Assembly: GCA_006176705.1 (NCBI GenBank)
Contig: QRFJ01000085.1
Location: 779,315-843,314, forward strand
Length of the DNA stretch: 64,000 bases
Direction: 5' to 3'
Source: Cocos nucifera
Lineage: Eukaryota > Streptophyta > Magnoliopsida > Arecales > Arecaceae
Below, piece after piece: positions 23,341 to 36,736 of this stretch. Below the pieces are notes generated by a model. That model was not told the origin of the DNA and made no database searches. It worked only from the letters and a program-made list of their open reading frames with translations. The position numbers and the translations under genes were made by a program. How positions within the stretch are numbered: the first letter of the stretch is position 1; every line of letters starts with the position of its first letter.

Positions 23341-24040
23341 CTCTCCTTTCTGATGGTGCAACTCTATTGAATGGGGTCCACAAGATGGACCTTTCTGATT
23401 AGACCCATATTCATGAACACCGACCGCGGGTTGCCTATTGGAGTCTCCACAAACTCGATCATGCGTTCAGATGGCATTCTGATCGAACGCTAGTAACCAT
23501 CCGTTCAGGATCCAAGGGAACATAACTTTTCTTTGTGGTGTTCGTGTTTTGCGAAAATATTTTTTTTTTGGACACCTTGCCTTATGGGCAAGGAGGTCAA
23601 AGGTACGTAAAATCCTACCACTTTGGATAAAGTTTTTCTGCCAATAATCAATAAGTAAAATAACTTTCAGAAAAGAGAGGGATATTGAACGGCAGAGAAT
23701 AGCTATACAAGACTGACAAGAAACATCCTTTTCCCTGTACCACGTATATAAATAAGCATTCAATTTAATATGGATCCCACCACGAGTCACAAGATTATTA
23801 GCAGAAACAGCTGTTTTTACAATCTGTCCTCGAACGCCCAGCTCATCCCATCCGGATGGCCCGCATAAACATCCGCATACAAATTTCCTTTAGGTGCGCT
23901 ACCATAAATGAACAGACGAGATTTTCCACACTTACGTAATCAACGGCAGATCCAACCAGCGCCTAGAATCCCCATAACGACCCGGCGTTCAGCCCCTCCT
24001 CTTCTTGCGGATGACCCCACTTTATTTGATTTCTAATAAC
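23341..24040 (+). promoter_or_regulatory. Upstream region of the 14-3-3 gene
   Basis: Apparently unique sequence between the retrotransposon LTR and the TATA box, of mixed composition, with no convincing ORF. This is all the non-repetitive 5' flank the gene has before repeats begin. I did not identify specific factor sites with confidence. Confidence 0.5.
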
Positions 24041-24048
24041 TATAAATA
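24041..24048 (+). promoter_or_regulatory. TATA box of the 14-3-3 gene
   Basis: TATAAATA lies 173 bp before the start codon, with a pyrimidine-rich (CTT/TCC) stretch after it, typical of plant 5' untranslated leaders. No ATG occurs in the leader before 24214. Confidence 0.65.
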
Positions 24049-24213
24049 AAAAAAGAAACGAAAAAATTTTCTCCTCCAAAAAGCCGCCTCCGTTCGTCCT
24101 TTCTTCTTCTTTCCTCCGCTTTCTGGCCTCCATTTGCGCCATTTTTTTCTTTCTATTTCCCTGTCTTCTTTCTTTCCATTTCCCAATTCTTCTTCTCTGG
24201 TCGGTCGACGGCG

Positions 24214-27014
24214 ATGGCGGGAGCGAGGGAGGAGAACGTGTACATGGCGAAGCTCGCCGAGCAGGCGGAGCGGTACGAGGAGATGGTGGAGTTCATGGAG
24301 AACGTGACGGCGGCGGCGGCGGCGGCGGAGGGGGAGGAGCTCACCGTGGAGGAACGCAACCTCCTCTCGGTGGCCTACAAGAACGTCATCGGCGCCCGCC
24401 GGGCCTCGTGGCGGATCGTGTCGTCGATCGAGCAGAAGGAGGAAAGCCGCGGCAACGAGGACCACGTCGCGGCCATCCGCGACTACCGTGCCAAGATCGA
24501 GGCCGAGCTCACTAGCATATGCGCCGGGATTCTCAAGCTCCTGGACACAAGCCTCATCCCCTCCGCCTCTGCCGCGGACTCCAAGGTATTTTACCACAAG
24601 ATGAAGGGCGACTACCACCGCTACCTCGCCGAGTTCAAGACCGGCTCCGAAAGGAAGGACGCCGCGGAGAGTACTCTTGCCGCCTACAAGTCTGCCCAGG
24701 TCTCTGGCTCTCTTCTCTCGTCGATTTAGTGCTCCGATTCGATTCGGTGATCCGATCCGCCTGCTAGGATTAGGGTTTCCGAACTGTTTCGGAGATCCAC
24801 TTGTTTAATCTCATGCAATGCCAGGTCTAGGTCATTGATTTGATTTCTTTTGATATGGACGGTGGTGATGATTTGTTGGGATGATCCATCTTAGGATATT
24901 GCGGTGGCGGAGCTGGCACCGACGCACCCGATCCGGTTGGGGCTGTCCCTCAACTTCTCGGTGTTTTACTACGAGATCTTGAACTCGCCGGACCGGGCAT
25001 GCACTCTCGCGAAGCAGGTGATCTTAGATTTTTTTTTTTTGTGGTGGGGGGGTAAATGGGATGCATCAAATTAAACTAAGCGTGAATAGATACATCCGTG
25101 GGAATCAGAAAATAAAATATTTAAAAATCAGTCGAAGAAGTCAAAAGATCTTAGAACTTTTAATTTCTTGCATTTTGAATTTTTTCTTTTAGTTTATAGA
25201 CCGCTTGCTATTATTAGAACGTTAATTTTTGACTTTCAAAATACCTTTCGTATATAGAAATTTGATTCGTATTTTAAATTCACAAGTTGCCAATCAATGA
25301 TACACATTTGGGAAAATAGCTCTGCACCTACAAGATACACGAAGCAGACAATTCAATAGTTGAGTAAATGACCTGTGACCACGTTGTTCCCTCATTCTGT
25401 TGTAATTATTAGGTATAAACATTTATGCATGATGTGATGAATAACAAATCTTGTGTGATGCTGTTCATGGATTCTATTCCTTTAAAATGGCAGTGGACTT
25501 ATGTGATGTGATTTGATGCCGATGTATGTTTTTAAATGATGCATGTGACAAATGTGAATGCATGTGCTTACTTAAGGTGGGTGGGAATGGACTAAATTAA
25601 ATAAATGATGGGTGGCAAGATAGTATTTTATCTGAGCTCATCAAGCTCATGTCTACATGTATACTTGGTAGGTAGATGTCAAAATATTGATTATTGTTAT
25701 AAGAATTCCCCTTTCTTTTTTTTTCAATCTTTCATGTTTAGCTTCTGACTTTCAGCATATATGATATCATCGATTTGGTTTTTGTTTTGGTTTCTTTGAC
25801 TCTGCTGTGTTTTGCTTAGAGGGCAATTTCTTTCTTTAAGAAATAGAGCGTTTTGGTTGTATGTTCTTTGATAGGCTATAATAGTCGATAATTCTATTGG
25901 GTTGGAAGCTAATAAGTTTCTTAGCAACTAACATTTTTGGTCTAACTTTTTTTGTATTTAGGGGAATGTCCTTTATTTGTATTTGGGCTCAAATTTTGAA
26001 GATGTTGCTCTTTTCATAGAAGTTGATTTCCTTTATTTAGTGCTTCAATTCAAATATCGGAGGATCCCTTATTTGTTTTGGATCTTTATTTCTTTCACAA
26101 CTGCATTTATAGTTAGGATATTTCCTTTTTCTTTTGTGGTTAATCAGAGGTACAGTGCTGCTCTTCTTATTGTGTATATCCAATGCTATATAACTCCATC
26201 AGCATGTCATCTGAATGCCTGAAGTGAACAGTTTGTTTGAATATGTACTATAAAATCAGCATATAGCATATGTTATTGCTTTAGTCAAGTACTGCAGAAT
26301 AATCATGTTAAACAATCTGACATGGATACAATCTGATCTTCTGACAATCAGATGTCTTTCATGTTATTTGAATGCTGGTATTATTTGATTCAATGAGGGT
26401 TGGTCTCTCTCTCTCTTCCAGAACTCTTTTGTTAGGGTTATACTTAAATTTTGAATCATTATATTCTACTAATTCATTTGGGACAAGCTTTAATTGATGT
26501 TTGTGGTTTATTGGGACTTCATAAAATTTTGTTGGTCCCTTCAGGTTAAAGTTCCAGTATTATTTTCCCTTTTTTGGTCGAGGTTTTTCTTCTGAAATAA
26601 ATATAAAGGATCATTTAAGCCCGGGATTTCTTCATCTCGTGCTATCAAGCTCTTCTGTAGATCTTTGAATGGGAATTTCGTGTGAGTCTTGATGTGTTAT
26701 CAAGATATTAATCTTACCTTTCAATTGGTGCTGTTAGGCATTTGATGAAGCAATTGCAGAGCTGGATACGCTCGGCGAAGAATCATACAAAGATAGCACT
26801 CTTATCATGCAGCTCCTCCGAGATAATCTTACATTGTGGACTTCAGACATGCAGGTCTTTGAAAGTTCAAAATAAGTAGCTTATATTTTTGTCTTTAATG
26901 TGTGATCCCATTCAGTTCAAGTATCCAATTCAATTAATTAATATTTGTTATTTCCAGGATGATGGGGTAGATGAGGTCAAAGAAGCACCCAACCATGAGG
27001 ATGAACAGCAGTAG
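24214..27014 (+). CDS. 14-3-3 protein, four exons, 260 aa
   Basis: Exons are 24214-24699, 24895-25017, 26738-26854 and 26958-27014. All introns have GT...AG ends and phase 0, and the product is 260 residues, the usual plant length. 14-3-3 proteins form dimers that clamp phosphoserine/threonine client proteins such as H+-ATPase, nitrate reductase and kinases in cytosol and nucleus. Signature 1 (RNLLSVAYKNV) is at residues 48-58 and signature 2 (YKDSTLIMQLLRDNLTLWTS) at 220-239. The phosphate-binding residues Lys56, Arg63, Arg136 and Tyr137 are intact. A six-Ala run (33-38) comes from a GCG repeat. The C-terminal tail is short and acidic, ending in Glu-Gln-Gln. Four exons agree with the non-epsilon group. 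The first exon is very GC-rich, the later ones are not. The start is the first ATG and has G at -3 and +4. Intron lengths are 195, 1720 and 103 bp. No defect is seen; probably functional. Confidence 0.97.
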
Positions 27015-27800
27015 CTGCTATTACATTGGTTCCTCATAGCCGATCAAGGGTCCCACTGATTTGCCCCACTAGAGATATAGATAATTTCCTGTTCTCAGCC
27101 GGCCGCATGATGTCTTGGCATTCCATTTCTCACCAATCTACTGCCCCGTGAAAAGTTTCGAGAAGCATTCTGTTTGTGTTTTGGGTTTTTCTTTCTTTGT
27201 TTTTCCTTTTATATTTGAATCCTTTTATTTTACCTGCTCCTTTTATCATTATTAGGTTTGCTGCTCTTGTGCTTGGATTTGAAAATGCCAGACTCCGATA
27301 TCCTGGCCGTCAAAGTCCCCTCTTTTATGGCATACGATGGCATTCCTGGATGATATGTAATGACAGACTTCATCTCATGTTATTTAAAGAAGTACCTTAT
27401 ATGCTTGCTTTTGCTATTCGTGATGGTATTATGCATGATGAGCTTATTCAAAGGGAAATATGCCAGCAGGCTGTTTTTGTGAAAATTGCGAACTTTCTTA
27501 AATGGGCCATGACTCGCTCGGATTTCACTGTCCTTGTGAATAAGAAAAGCGCACTTTTGTTTTGAGTTGGTGCGACTGCGACGGGCCCGGGTAGTGCTCT
27601 CTGTGAAACGTAACCTCCCAACAGCAAGTAAAAGAAGTCCATTCTCTCAATAGAGCTGGACCATCATGTTATCGTTTCAAGGAGATGTCTGGTAAAATAG
27701 TAAATAATATTTTTTTCATGAAAGGAAAACTTTTGTAAGATTAGTTATAAGCTCGTTCAAGTTTACTAGTTTTCTATATTCAAATAAACAATCAGAAAAC
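27015..27800 (+). other. 3' untranslated region and downstream flank of 14-3-3
   Basis: T-rich sequence follows the stop codon. An AATAAA at 27783-27788 could be a polyadenylation signal, but it is 770 bp away and plant signals are loose, so the true end is probably earlier. A 129-codon ORF at 27176-27565 lies in this region and has no recognisable domain. Confidence 0.45.
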
Positions 27801-30739
27801 CAGATTATTCAAAAGGAAATTTTTTTTTTTTTTTTTTTTTTTTAAAAAATATTTTGTTCACCTCACTATTGTGCTTTCGACTTATATTTGGGAGGAATCG
27901 GAGCGAACGGAGGTTTCCTCAAACTGTGGCCTATAAGGAAAAAGGAATTATCTGCAGAAATCACCATATAAGTTGTATATAATTGGGTTAAAAAAAAAAA
28001 AAAAAAAGGTTTTTTTTGGCAGTGCCAAAATTTATTAATGAAGCATCATGTGCTTGTCTGGCAAGATGGCTTTTCTTCGCAAGTCATGATGCGAGTTCTT
28101 ACCAACTCCTATCTTAAATGAGACGATGATTAATGCAACATGGATGGAGTGGCAGGGCCTGACGGAAACTTGAGAGGACACGACCTCGTTGGGATCCACC
28201 GATCACTATCACTGAGATGAGCGTCTCCTAATTGGAAGGTTCAGTGGCAACATGAACTGGAGAGGCAACGGTATAATGTCCGTTGCCAAGGAATCCTTGC
28301 GCCCTTTTGAGTTGATCGCACTTCCCTCTAATACGATGCAATCAGTTTGCGTTCTGTTCGGACGATATATACGACTTGGCCATGGGAACAAGAAGGGGCC
28401 AAGAAATTAGACGAGCTGAAGGAAAAGCTCAGGAGATAAACTAGAGCAAGTAGCGGGGAACTGAGGATAATGAAAGCTGCAAATATTGGCCAATTTAAAC
28501 ATACTGCTGAACAATATCATCTTAATAGAAGTCCTATTTTATTGATACATCTTTCTCTGGTAGCTGCTACAATATGTAGCCGAAAAAATACTTATGCTGC
28601 AAGTGTGACTTGTTCCGTAGTTTCTTAGTGGCTGTACTGGAGACCTTGTTTGTTTGATAGTATTGGCGGATGGTAGAGAGGGTTGCTTCTGTTATTTAAC
28701 ACAGAAGTGCCCTTAATATCACCTTGAACCGAAAGCAAAGAAAAGGTAAGTTTGAGTTAGGAGATGTAAAAACGCACCAGAAACACTCGATGAGTGGGAT
28801 AGTAGGCAGTATGGATTACGAGATGTTCTATTCTAAAGTTTCGTGCGGATGCCCAATCTTTTAATTGCATTATATTCTGCCGTACATGATGCATTCTATT
28901 CTACCGTAAAGTTTCACGGAAATGTCCAACCCTCTAGCTACAGTAAATTTCCTCTTGCAGATAATTCACTTAGTAAATGTTTAAGATCATGCCCTTCAAC
29001 TTCAGCCAATTTACAGAAAATGTGGAATAAGAATGACTTGTGGTTAAATTTTTGAATCTAACGTAAAATATTAAAAAGAAAGTTGGGAAAAAGAAGAAGA
29101 AGAAGAAGAAGAGATCATGCGTGCGACACTTAACTGGCTTTTCCCTTCAATGTCTTGATTACATGCACTAAAATTTCCCAGCACCGGGGGCATAAGGGGG
29201 CTTACACTTCGGAGGGACACATGGAGAGAGAGCCACTCTAGGTTCCATTATTGACATCAACTGCCGACACTAAAACATGATAGCATCGAGCGATGCCACT
29301 AGGATAAAGTTTTTTCAGGGTTCGCTGCAAGAGCAGTCAAAGAGACGACAAGCCATGTTGGCCAACCTCTCTTTTTTTTAATGACTTTTATAGTTGGAGA
29401 ACAAGTCGATCCACATTCAACTCTCTCGGTCACATCACGTCGGTTGGTTGCGGAGTGAGTTAGGCGTGCACCCAATCGGACCCCATGGGCTTGGGATGTT
29501 CTTATCATGGTTGACATCTTGCCTACCGAGCTCAATTTCATCAATCTCCTGCTTCATTGGCCAAACCAATCAGTGTATGGCTAACTAGAACTGGCAATTG
29601 CCCTCGTTAGAAATGCCACGGGATTGAGCTGGATGCGAGAAAACCCGCTACAAGCGACTGCTGGATTGCTCACCAAACAGCCATACCTGACCGAAACTTT
29701 CCGGCTCGAAGCAATGGCAAAGTGCGTCTAAACTGTGTGAAACCATGCTTGAACAAACTTGCCCTTGATCCTGTTGAAACTCGGAGGATAATTTCACTTA
29801 GTTTTTAAGAATATTTAGGATTTTACACCGGCTACCGGTCTTGTAGTCTTGGCTTCATGCTTGGACTCATCTCACATCCAAGATACACAAAACGAACGGC
29901 AAGTGAATTCAAGGCATCGATACCTTACCTGCTAGCAAAACCCACCAATGCTTCTGGTCGAATGCCGGCAGAGGCGAAAGGAGCCAGCTTTTACCAGAGC
30001 TGGTATCACCAGGACCCGGTTTGGAGCCAAAATAATCGTCTCGGGAATAACTTTTGCCATGCAACAGCATTACTTAATTTCAGAAATGGATATAAGTGGG
30101 AATGATGCAATTTTACTTTTGGAATAAGTGTTCCTGTCTCCATTTAATCATTACCTAATATTACAGTACAACTGACATTTGTTGATTATTATATGGTCAA
30201 AACATAATAATTTTGCTTCTTGATTACTTTTCTTATGAATAAAGGATTTTTTTAAGTATCTTCACCAATCAAGTTTGGGATACTGGAATTCTACTAAGAT
30301 CTCCTTGGAGCCCAAATAATTGTCGGTGAAGAATCGAGTTTATTGGTGCCAAAAGAATCATGACACCTAGAAAGTAAATTCATCCGCTTTTCCAATTGTT
30401 AGGTTTTACAACAAGAAGCTAGAAATTCTAAAATGAACGAGTTTTATAAAAATAAATTTTTTGATTGAAGTTGTTTTATAAGCCTAGCAAGTCATAAAAG
30501 TTGAGCTTCATGTAAAATGAATAGAAAAGGAACCAAAAATATTTACAGACTAAACCCACTACCATAAGCTAGAAAATGGCAATCCAATTCAATTCTTTAT
30601 GCACTACATGCGGTATAGTAAAATTGATGTAAGCATACTATTTAATTATATTGGACCACATAGCATCAGTAATAATAAAATAGCATTTAATGTCGCTCTG
30701 TTTTTTCTGTTAAATTTTACTGACGAAAATGTTCTTTTC
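27801..30739. other. Intergenic, nothing recognised
   Basis: A 24-base poly-T lies at 27820-27843, a run of A at about 27990, and a (GAA)n stretch at about 29091-29113. Several 60-82 codon ORFs occur on both strands without recognisable motifs. The base composition between 28150 and 30100 is less AT-rich than elsewhere, so an unrecognised spliced or noncoding transcript is possible. Confidence 0.5.
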
Positions 30740-31570
30740 CTTTATGATGCTTATATGACTTTCTATGAGTATATATGATATCCTGAATAATATATATGAT
30801 TTTATGTTTTTATATGATATCCTATAATTATTATGACTTTTTGTGAGTATATTATGACTTCCTGATGCCTTATATGATTTAATATATGTGAATATATATG
30901 CCATCTTAAATAATATATATGATTTTTTGTGAATATATATGATATCCTGAATATTATATATGATTTTTCATATTTTTATATGATATTCTGAATAATATAT
31001 AATTTACTGATGTCTTATATGACTTTTTGACATCCTAAACAATATATATGACTTCCTGATATCTTATATGACTTGCTATCCATATATACATAATATCCTA
31101 TAAAATATATATGACTTCTTGTTAATATATATGATATTCTAAATAATATATATAACTTTTTGTATCTTTATATAATATCCTGAACAATATATATGACATC
31201 TTGATGCCTTATATGACTTTCTGTGAATATACATGATATTCTGAACAACATATATAACTTCATGTGAATATATATGATATCCCGAACATTATATATAACT
31301 TCTTATATCTTTATATAACATTTTAAATAATATATATATGACTTTCTGATATTTTATATAACTTTATATAAGTATATATGATATTCTGAAGAATATATAT
31401 GACTTTCTGTGAATATATATGACATCTTGAATATTATATATAGCTTTCTGATACCTTATATGATTTTTTGTTAATATATATATATATATATATATGATAT
31501 CTTGAATAATATACATAATCTTTTTTTATCTTTATATAACTTTTGTTGTCTCATACGATATCAGAAAGTC
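30740..31570. repeat. AT-rich minisatellite
   Basis: About 830 bp are built of alternating TATATGATATCCTGAATAA and TATATGACTTTCTGTGAA phrases, with a composite period of roughly 35-45 bp. Units vary in length and sequence and some contain extra TA dinucleotides. No conserved reading frame. Confidence 0.88.
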
Positions 31571-31810
31571 ATAATATTATTTTTTTATTATTTTTTGGAG
31601 AAAAAGAATATTTTCATTAGTAAAAATTTAATAAAAAAAAATTAAGCCACAATGTTGGATTATTATTTGTGCTATACGTCCGAACATGAGTGGATGGTAT
31701 GCTCTACATCAATTTTGCTACACTACACTTGGGGCACGAAGTATTACTCTTTGATTAGAGAGTGTTCGGAGTGAGACGTTGATGATCTGCTTCACATGCC
31801 ACCACTCCCA

Positions 31811-31916
31811 GCTACAATCAGAATGTTTGGTCCGTAGTCACCATCCGTTAACTCCATTTATTGGCTACAATCAGAATGTTTGGTCCGTAGTCACCATCCG
31901 TTAACTCCATTTATTG
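31811..31916. repeat. Exact 53-bp tandem duplication
   Basis: Bases 31811-31863 and 31864-31916 are identical; the unit begins GCTACAATCAGAATGTTTGG and ends CCATTTATTG. Recent duplication or assembly artefact. Confidence 0.97.
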
Positions 31917-34900
31917 ATTTGAATCCAAATTGACCGGATCGTCGAACTCAATTTGTGATTCAATCGAATTCTCGAATGATTAAGTTGTTCTTTACGATAG
32001 CCTGGCATATTGCCCGTTCGTTTGACTAGCCTACAAACTTACCAATACAGCGTGCACCGCATGACCGTACAAGCGACCAATAACGACCGTCTATTTGCAC
32101 TGAAATGAGCATTTAATGAGGAGGGTAATTGGCAGCACGCATAACCATATGGCACATGCCGTGTAAGATATAAATACTCTAGCGAGCTAGATGCATCTTA
32201 CTCAATTTATTTTATCATTGAATTCCCTTGATGTCTTTTTATTTTTTTACCCAAAACTTTAGCCTAATTTAAAAAAATAACACGATGAACCATAATTAGC
32301 CGTGTCTATAATTTTAAGAATGCACTGTCGAAGAATCAAAGCTAGAATCTTTTACCGCCAGATGGAGAAGTGTGACCTAGCTGTAGCTTAGATAATTGAG
32401 GGGAACCATTTTGCCACGGCTGACTTTCGTGAGTGACATTGACCAACTATTTGGCAATTCTGACGAGATGGTAACCCACATACTTTACCCAAGGGTAATT
32501 TTCCATTAAGAAACTCCTTAGTGATCACGGTGCAGGTTTCCATCCATACTCTGCATGCGTGAGAGAGAATTAAACCCGCCCGCTTTACAATGACCTGGGT
32601 TTAGATGCTTGGAGAAGCATCAGTATGCAGTCGTGACCGATAGAATAAGCCCCAATTCACTCTATACTTTGTATTTTGATGTTTGTGGATGCTTTGTATC
32701 TTGGTTCACAATGATCATATTATCTATTTTCTTAAAAGAAAAAACGAGGATCCATTCTTGAAAACCAGTAACCGAGCCAACGACACCAATGATTCTTGGA
32801 CGCTGAAAGAGTTGGCCATTATGATGTTCATATCGATATCAGCAACGAAATCCCTATCATGGATTGAAGAAAACTATATCAATCAACTAGTGGTGGACCC
32901 TACATGATCCTCGGTTCATCGTGTGGATCTGCTCGACACTATTTGCACCTGCAGGACCCATGAGATCTCAACTTTATATCCACCACCAGTCCTCACTAAC
33001 GTAGCATTCTTCATTCCAAAAAAAAATCCATATATGTATATTTTGCTTTAAAAAAAATCCTCTTGAATTTTTTTTTTTTAAAATGTATATTGGATCCAAA
33101 TTAAATCACAAACAAATCGGCATGCTTATTAGAGCTATCCATCGCCCAGTTTTTAGTATAATATTTGTGTCTGGAAGGTGGCTTTCGCCGCCCATAGATT
33201 TGATGCAAATAGAATCAGGGACTCGGGGCAAAGGGAAAACAACGAATGCCCGAATAAACTAATCAATCAAGTAGATTTTATCCACTTAGCTTAAAACGAT
33301 GAATTGAAGAAAAAGAACGGATCGTACCGGCCGTGGGTTTCGGTGGGCACCGATCGGGGGCAATGCCTTATCCGCTAGACCCATATATCTAGGAGCGGGT
33401 GTAGCCGAATATTTTATGCAGCATGCTTTAATAATTTATAATGATCTAATACACATATCATCAAACGTCTCTTTTATTAAAAAAAAAACATCCTGTTGCA
33501 TAGAAAATATTTTTATTTGCATCCAGATCTTTCGGATAGAATTCAATCAAGCGATGTTTCAGCTTACATTCCCACCAACATAATTTCGATTACCTAAAAG
33601 TTAGCAAACATTTTAGTACTATTTTTTTAAAAAAGTTATTAACGATGACGGTGATAACTAGAAAAAAGAAATATCTTAGTGCGATCACCGGACCTTTATC
33701 GAACAGAATCTGCAGCATCCTAGAGCCAACACACCTAAACAAAGAGAAACAAGCTATCAGTCGATCAACGAACACGGGGCAGAAAGCAGCGGGTGACCGG
33801 CCAAATGTACCGCATGGCATAAGCATTAGCAGAGTGATCAGAATGATGTTGGCGGAGTTGGATGGCCCATGGTTTCCTGAATGGTCCATATAAATGGATA
33901 TATAATACGCCAGAGACTTCAGACCACGTACTCTTTAGCTAAAGATGAGCTTAAACCTATCAATAACTACTTGCTTTAGAAATGGATCCGGTCATGACAC
34001 CGTATCCCGAACCGGAAATCACCCTGATGAAATATGGCTAAGTTTGCAAAATGGGAACAACCGAGCTGGATCAATTTGGACACGAAACAAAAATCTCTAC
34101 CACCTGAAATATCAATGAGATATCGGCACGATTAAATCTCATCAGACACAACTGATGAAAACAACTGATGTGGAAATGTAACTGCCAACAGCACGGGCAA
34201 TAACAATTCCTTCCCCTTGAAGGAACATCTTGGTCATACGCAAGCTCCATGAAGAATGATAGAACATGTAATAAATGGTGCACATTTAACAGAAATCTAC
34301 CTTGGGCGAGATCATTTCGGCAGCATGACAGATTAAAGAATCACAAATGCCTGGGAGTGTCGACACCACAGCGTACAGCCTAAGGTGTTCCCACTGATAC
34401 CTCAACAGTACCATGCGCAAAGCTCCCGTGAACTGCCCGTTAAAAGAACCTTCCAGCGTACGCTCTCGCAGATGCTTTTTTGCCGGTAAAACAAATTATG
34501 GAAGGGCCCAGCCTCCAAATTCAGAAAGATACCCATTTCTATGTACCTTGGAGAGATGGTCAGACAACCCTGGTTGCAGAATTAAAGACGGTACTCACCC
34601 CGAAGGGGCTATCTGAATCTGATATGGATAAATTTATGAATCATGGAAACTAGATACAATTAGATGAGATACATGGATTACGATATCACAAAACAGTTTG
34701 TATATGTACGAGCCATGTCTTCATGAAAAACAATTAGATCTCTACCATGTGCAAATCATAGAAACTTGAAAAAAGAAAAAAAAGAAAGAAATAAAAAGAA
34801 GGGATCATCATCTATGTGAATTATACCTAGATCATAACCCATACTGTCTCCCACCAGGTACGCTAAATCAAACCTAATGTGCACGGTGGGTCCGACAATG

Positions 34901-35880
34901 GGAGAGGGAGGACCCTAGAAGATCAATATGACAAAAGAGATTTAGAGATGGATCGGTCAGCAAGTCAATTGCAGAATATGGCTGACCCGATGCTTAAAGC
35001 AAAATGATGTCGGTGACGGGAAGCAACAAAGTGGCTGAGAAAAGAGAAACCGTGAAGGTTATGACGCTGATGGCACAACATATCCATTAGCAAGCCTGCC
35101 GAGCCAGAATGGTATCATAAAAGTTGCCGAGAGCACGATGCTCATCCAAAGAAATGATGAGTGGAGATCAAGATTCGCAATCTTGACAGCAAATCCCCCG
35201 TACGGCATACCATGGTAGGGATGAAGGCGACCTCATCAAGTTGCTATAATTTTGATCCAGCCTCTAAGGTAGTGCTAAAGCGGTCGGATCGGTAAACTGA
35301 TGGTTTGATGATCCAATATGGAGAATGCAAAACTATATGTTGAAGAATTTGGTAAAAATACGTACCGGACCAGAAGACAAACAAGTGAAAAGGTAAAAAG
35401 CAGCAGCAGCAGCAGCAAGCAAAGGCTGCAGATTAAGACCAGACCATTGCAGAAAAGTGGTTTCTGCTAAAAGGCACGGTGAGCTGCACGATGGAACTTG
35501 ATGAGGTTCTCTCATCCGCCAGGCAGGCAGCTCATTGAAAGCGGTCATACACGAAATTTGAGTCTCAAAGCCTGTACTCCATCCCGTGCAATCCAGCGGT
35601 GGAAACAAGTCTCAACCGCACAACAGATGTAACTTGTAGATGCAGGCATGGTTTCATTTCAGCCAACATATAGTTTCATATCAGTATCTGCCACTATTGA
35701 TACCAGATATCATGCTTGATTGACCCCTAAGTTGGAGAGATGTGGGCTATCTTTCAGGGTGGGTTGAGCATATATAAGATGAGGCCAATGTAGGAAGCAG
35801 AGCAACAACACAACAACCCTCGCACCATGGTCGGTTCCAAAACGGTTTAACCTAATTACAAATCTCAAGTTTCATAAACT
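31917..35880. other. Intergenic, unassigned
   Basis: Mixed-composition DNA, probably mostly single-copy, with ORFs of at most 99 codons (for example 33889-33590 minus and its 82-codon antisense partner) and no domain I recognise. A (CAG)n stretch lies at about 35401-35420. The 33600-35650 part has the least A/T-rich look and could belong to an unrecognised transcript. Confidence 0.45.
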
Positions 35881-35894
35881 ATTAGTTTGTGTTT

Positions 35895-35947
<53 letters not shown>

Positions 35948-35950
35948 AAT
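35881..35950. repeat. Long T/A homopolymer palindrome
   Basis: ATTAGTTT, then about 23 T, then about 32 A, then ACTAAT form a near-perfect inverted repeat. It could extrude as a cruciform. Homopolymers of this size are prone to assembly error. Confidence 0.9.
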
Positions 35951-36229
35951 TTGTATCAAATTACCTATAAAATGGCTTGTTTCATTATTTTAGATGAATT
36001 ACTGCATTTTAACTTTAGGTGATCAATGAATAATGTTGCAGAATTTGCAGCAAAATATTGGCGTGCTACAATCAAATGGTTCTCCAAATAAACGCAAAAG
36101 CATTTCCATAGATTACCCCATTCTTTTTTTTTTTTTTTTTTTTTCCACTCAAAGAAAGTCTTCAACCCTTACAGGGAGAGTTCAACACACGGATGCCTCG
36201 ACTTTTCGACTCTCTCTCCCCTACTGGCT

Positions 36230-36590
36230 ATAAAAAAATAATAAATACTAAAATAAATATGACTATAAAAAAAAGTACTGAAATAAACACAAACCATCAT
36301 AAGATAAATACAAAGTTTATGTTTATTAGATGCTATTTGTGTTTATTCTGCAAAGTTTGTATTTATTTTGGGTAGTTTGTATTTATTTGACCTTCAAGGC
36401 GCCTTCAATCCTTTGAAGGCGCATTCAAAAAGACTGAATAAATACAAACTACTCAAAATAAATACAAACTCCATAGAATAAATACAAACTATCCAAAATA
36501 AATACAAACTCTACATAATAAATACAAATAATATATAATAAACAGAAATTTTATGTTTATTATCTGGTGTTTGTGTTTATTTCAAACGTC
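36230..36590. mobile_element. Foldback element with TAAATACAAACT units
   Basis: The right half (about 36440-36535) contains six AATAAATACAAA(C/A)T units. The left half (about 36290-36390) contains the same unit in the opposite orientation. The two halves meet at 'cttcaaggcgccttcaatcctttgaaggcgcattcaa' near 36395-36430, itself an imperfect inverted repeat. No ORF. It looks like a foldback-type MITE. A related core appears near 4440. Confidence 0.75.
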
Positions 36591-36736
36591 ACGTCAACTT
36601 TTTTGCATTTTTTTTTAACACGCCAAATCAGCTAACGGTGCTCTGTTTGCTTTTAGGAGCCTTTTGGAGATGCTCATCGATTCAACGGCCAAAAATCCGA
36701 TCGGATATGTACTAGAATCTAGTCAACTAAAGCTTA

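Noticed and set aside
24040..24618. 192-codon minus-strand ORF
   Set aside because: It lies antisense to exon 1 of the 14-3-3 gene; long only because of the exon's GC bias.
27176..27565. 129-codon plus-strand ORF just after the 14-3-3 stop
   Set aside because: It lies in the probable 3' untranslated region and shows no recognisable domain; the hydrophobic start comes from T-rich sequence.
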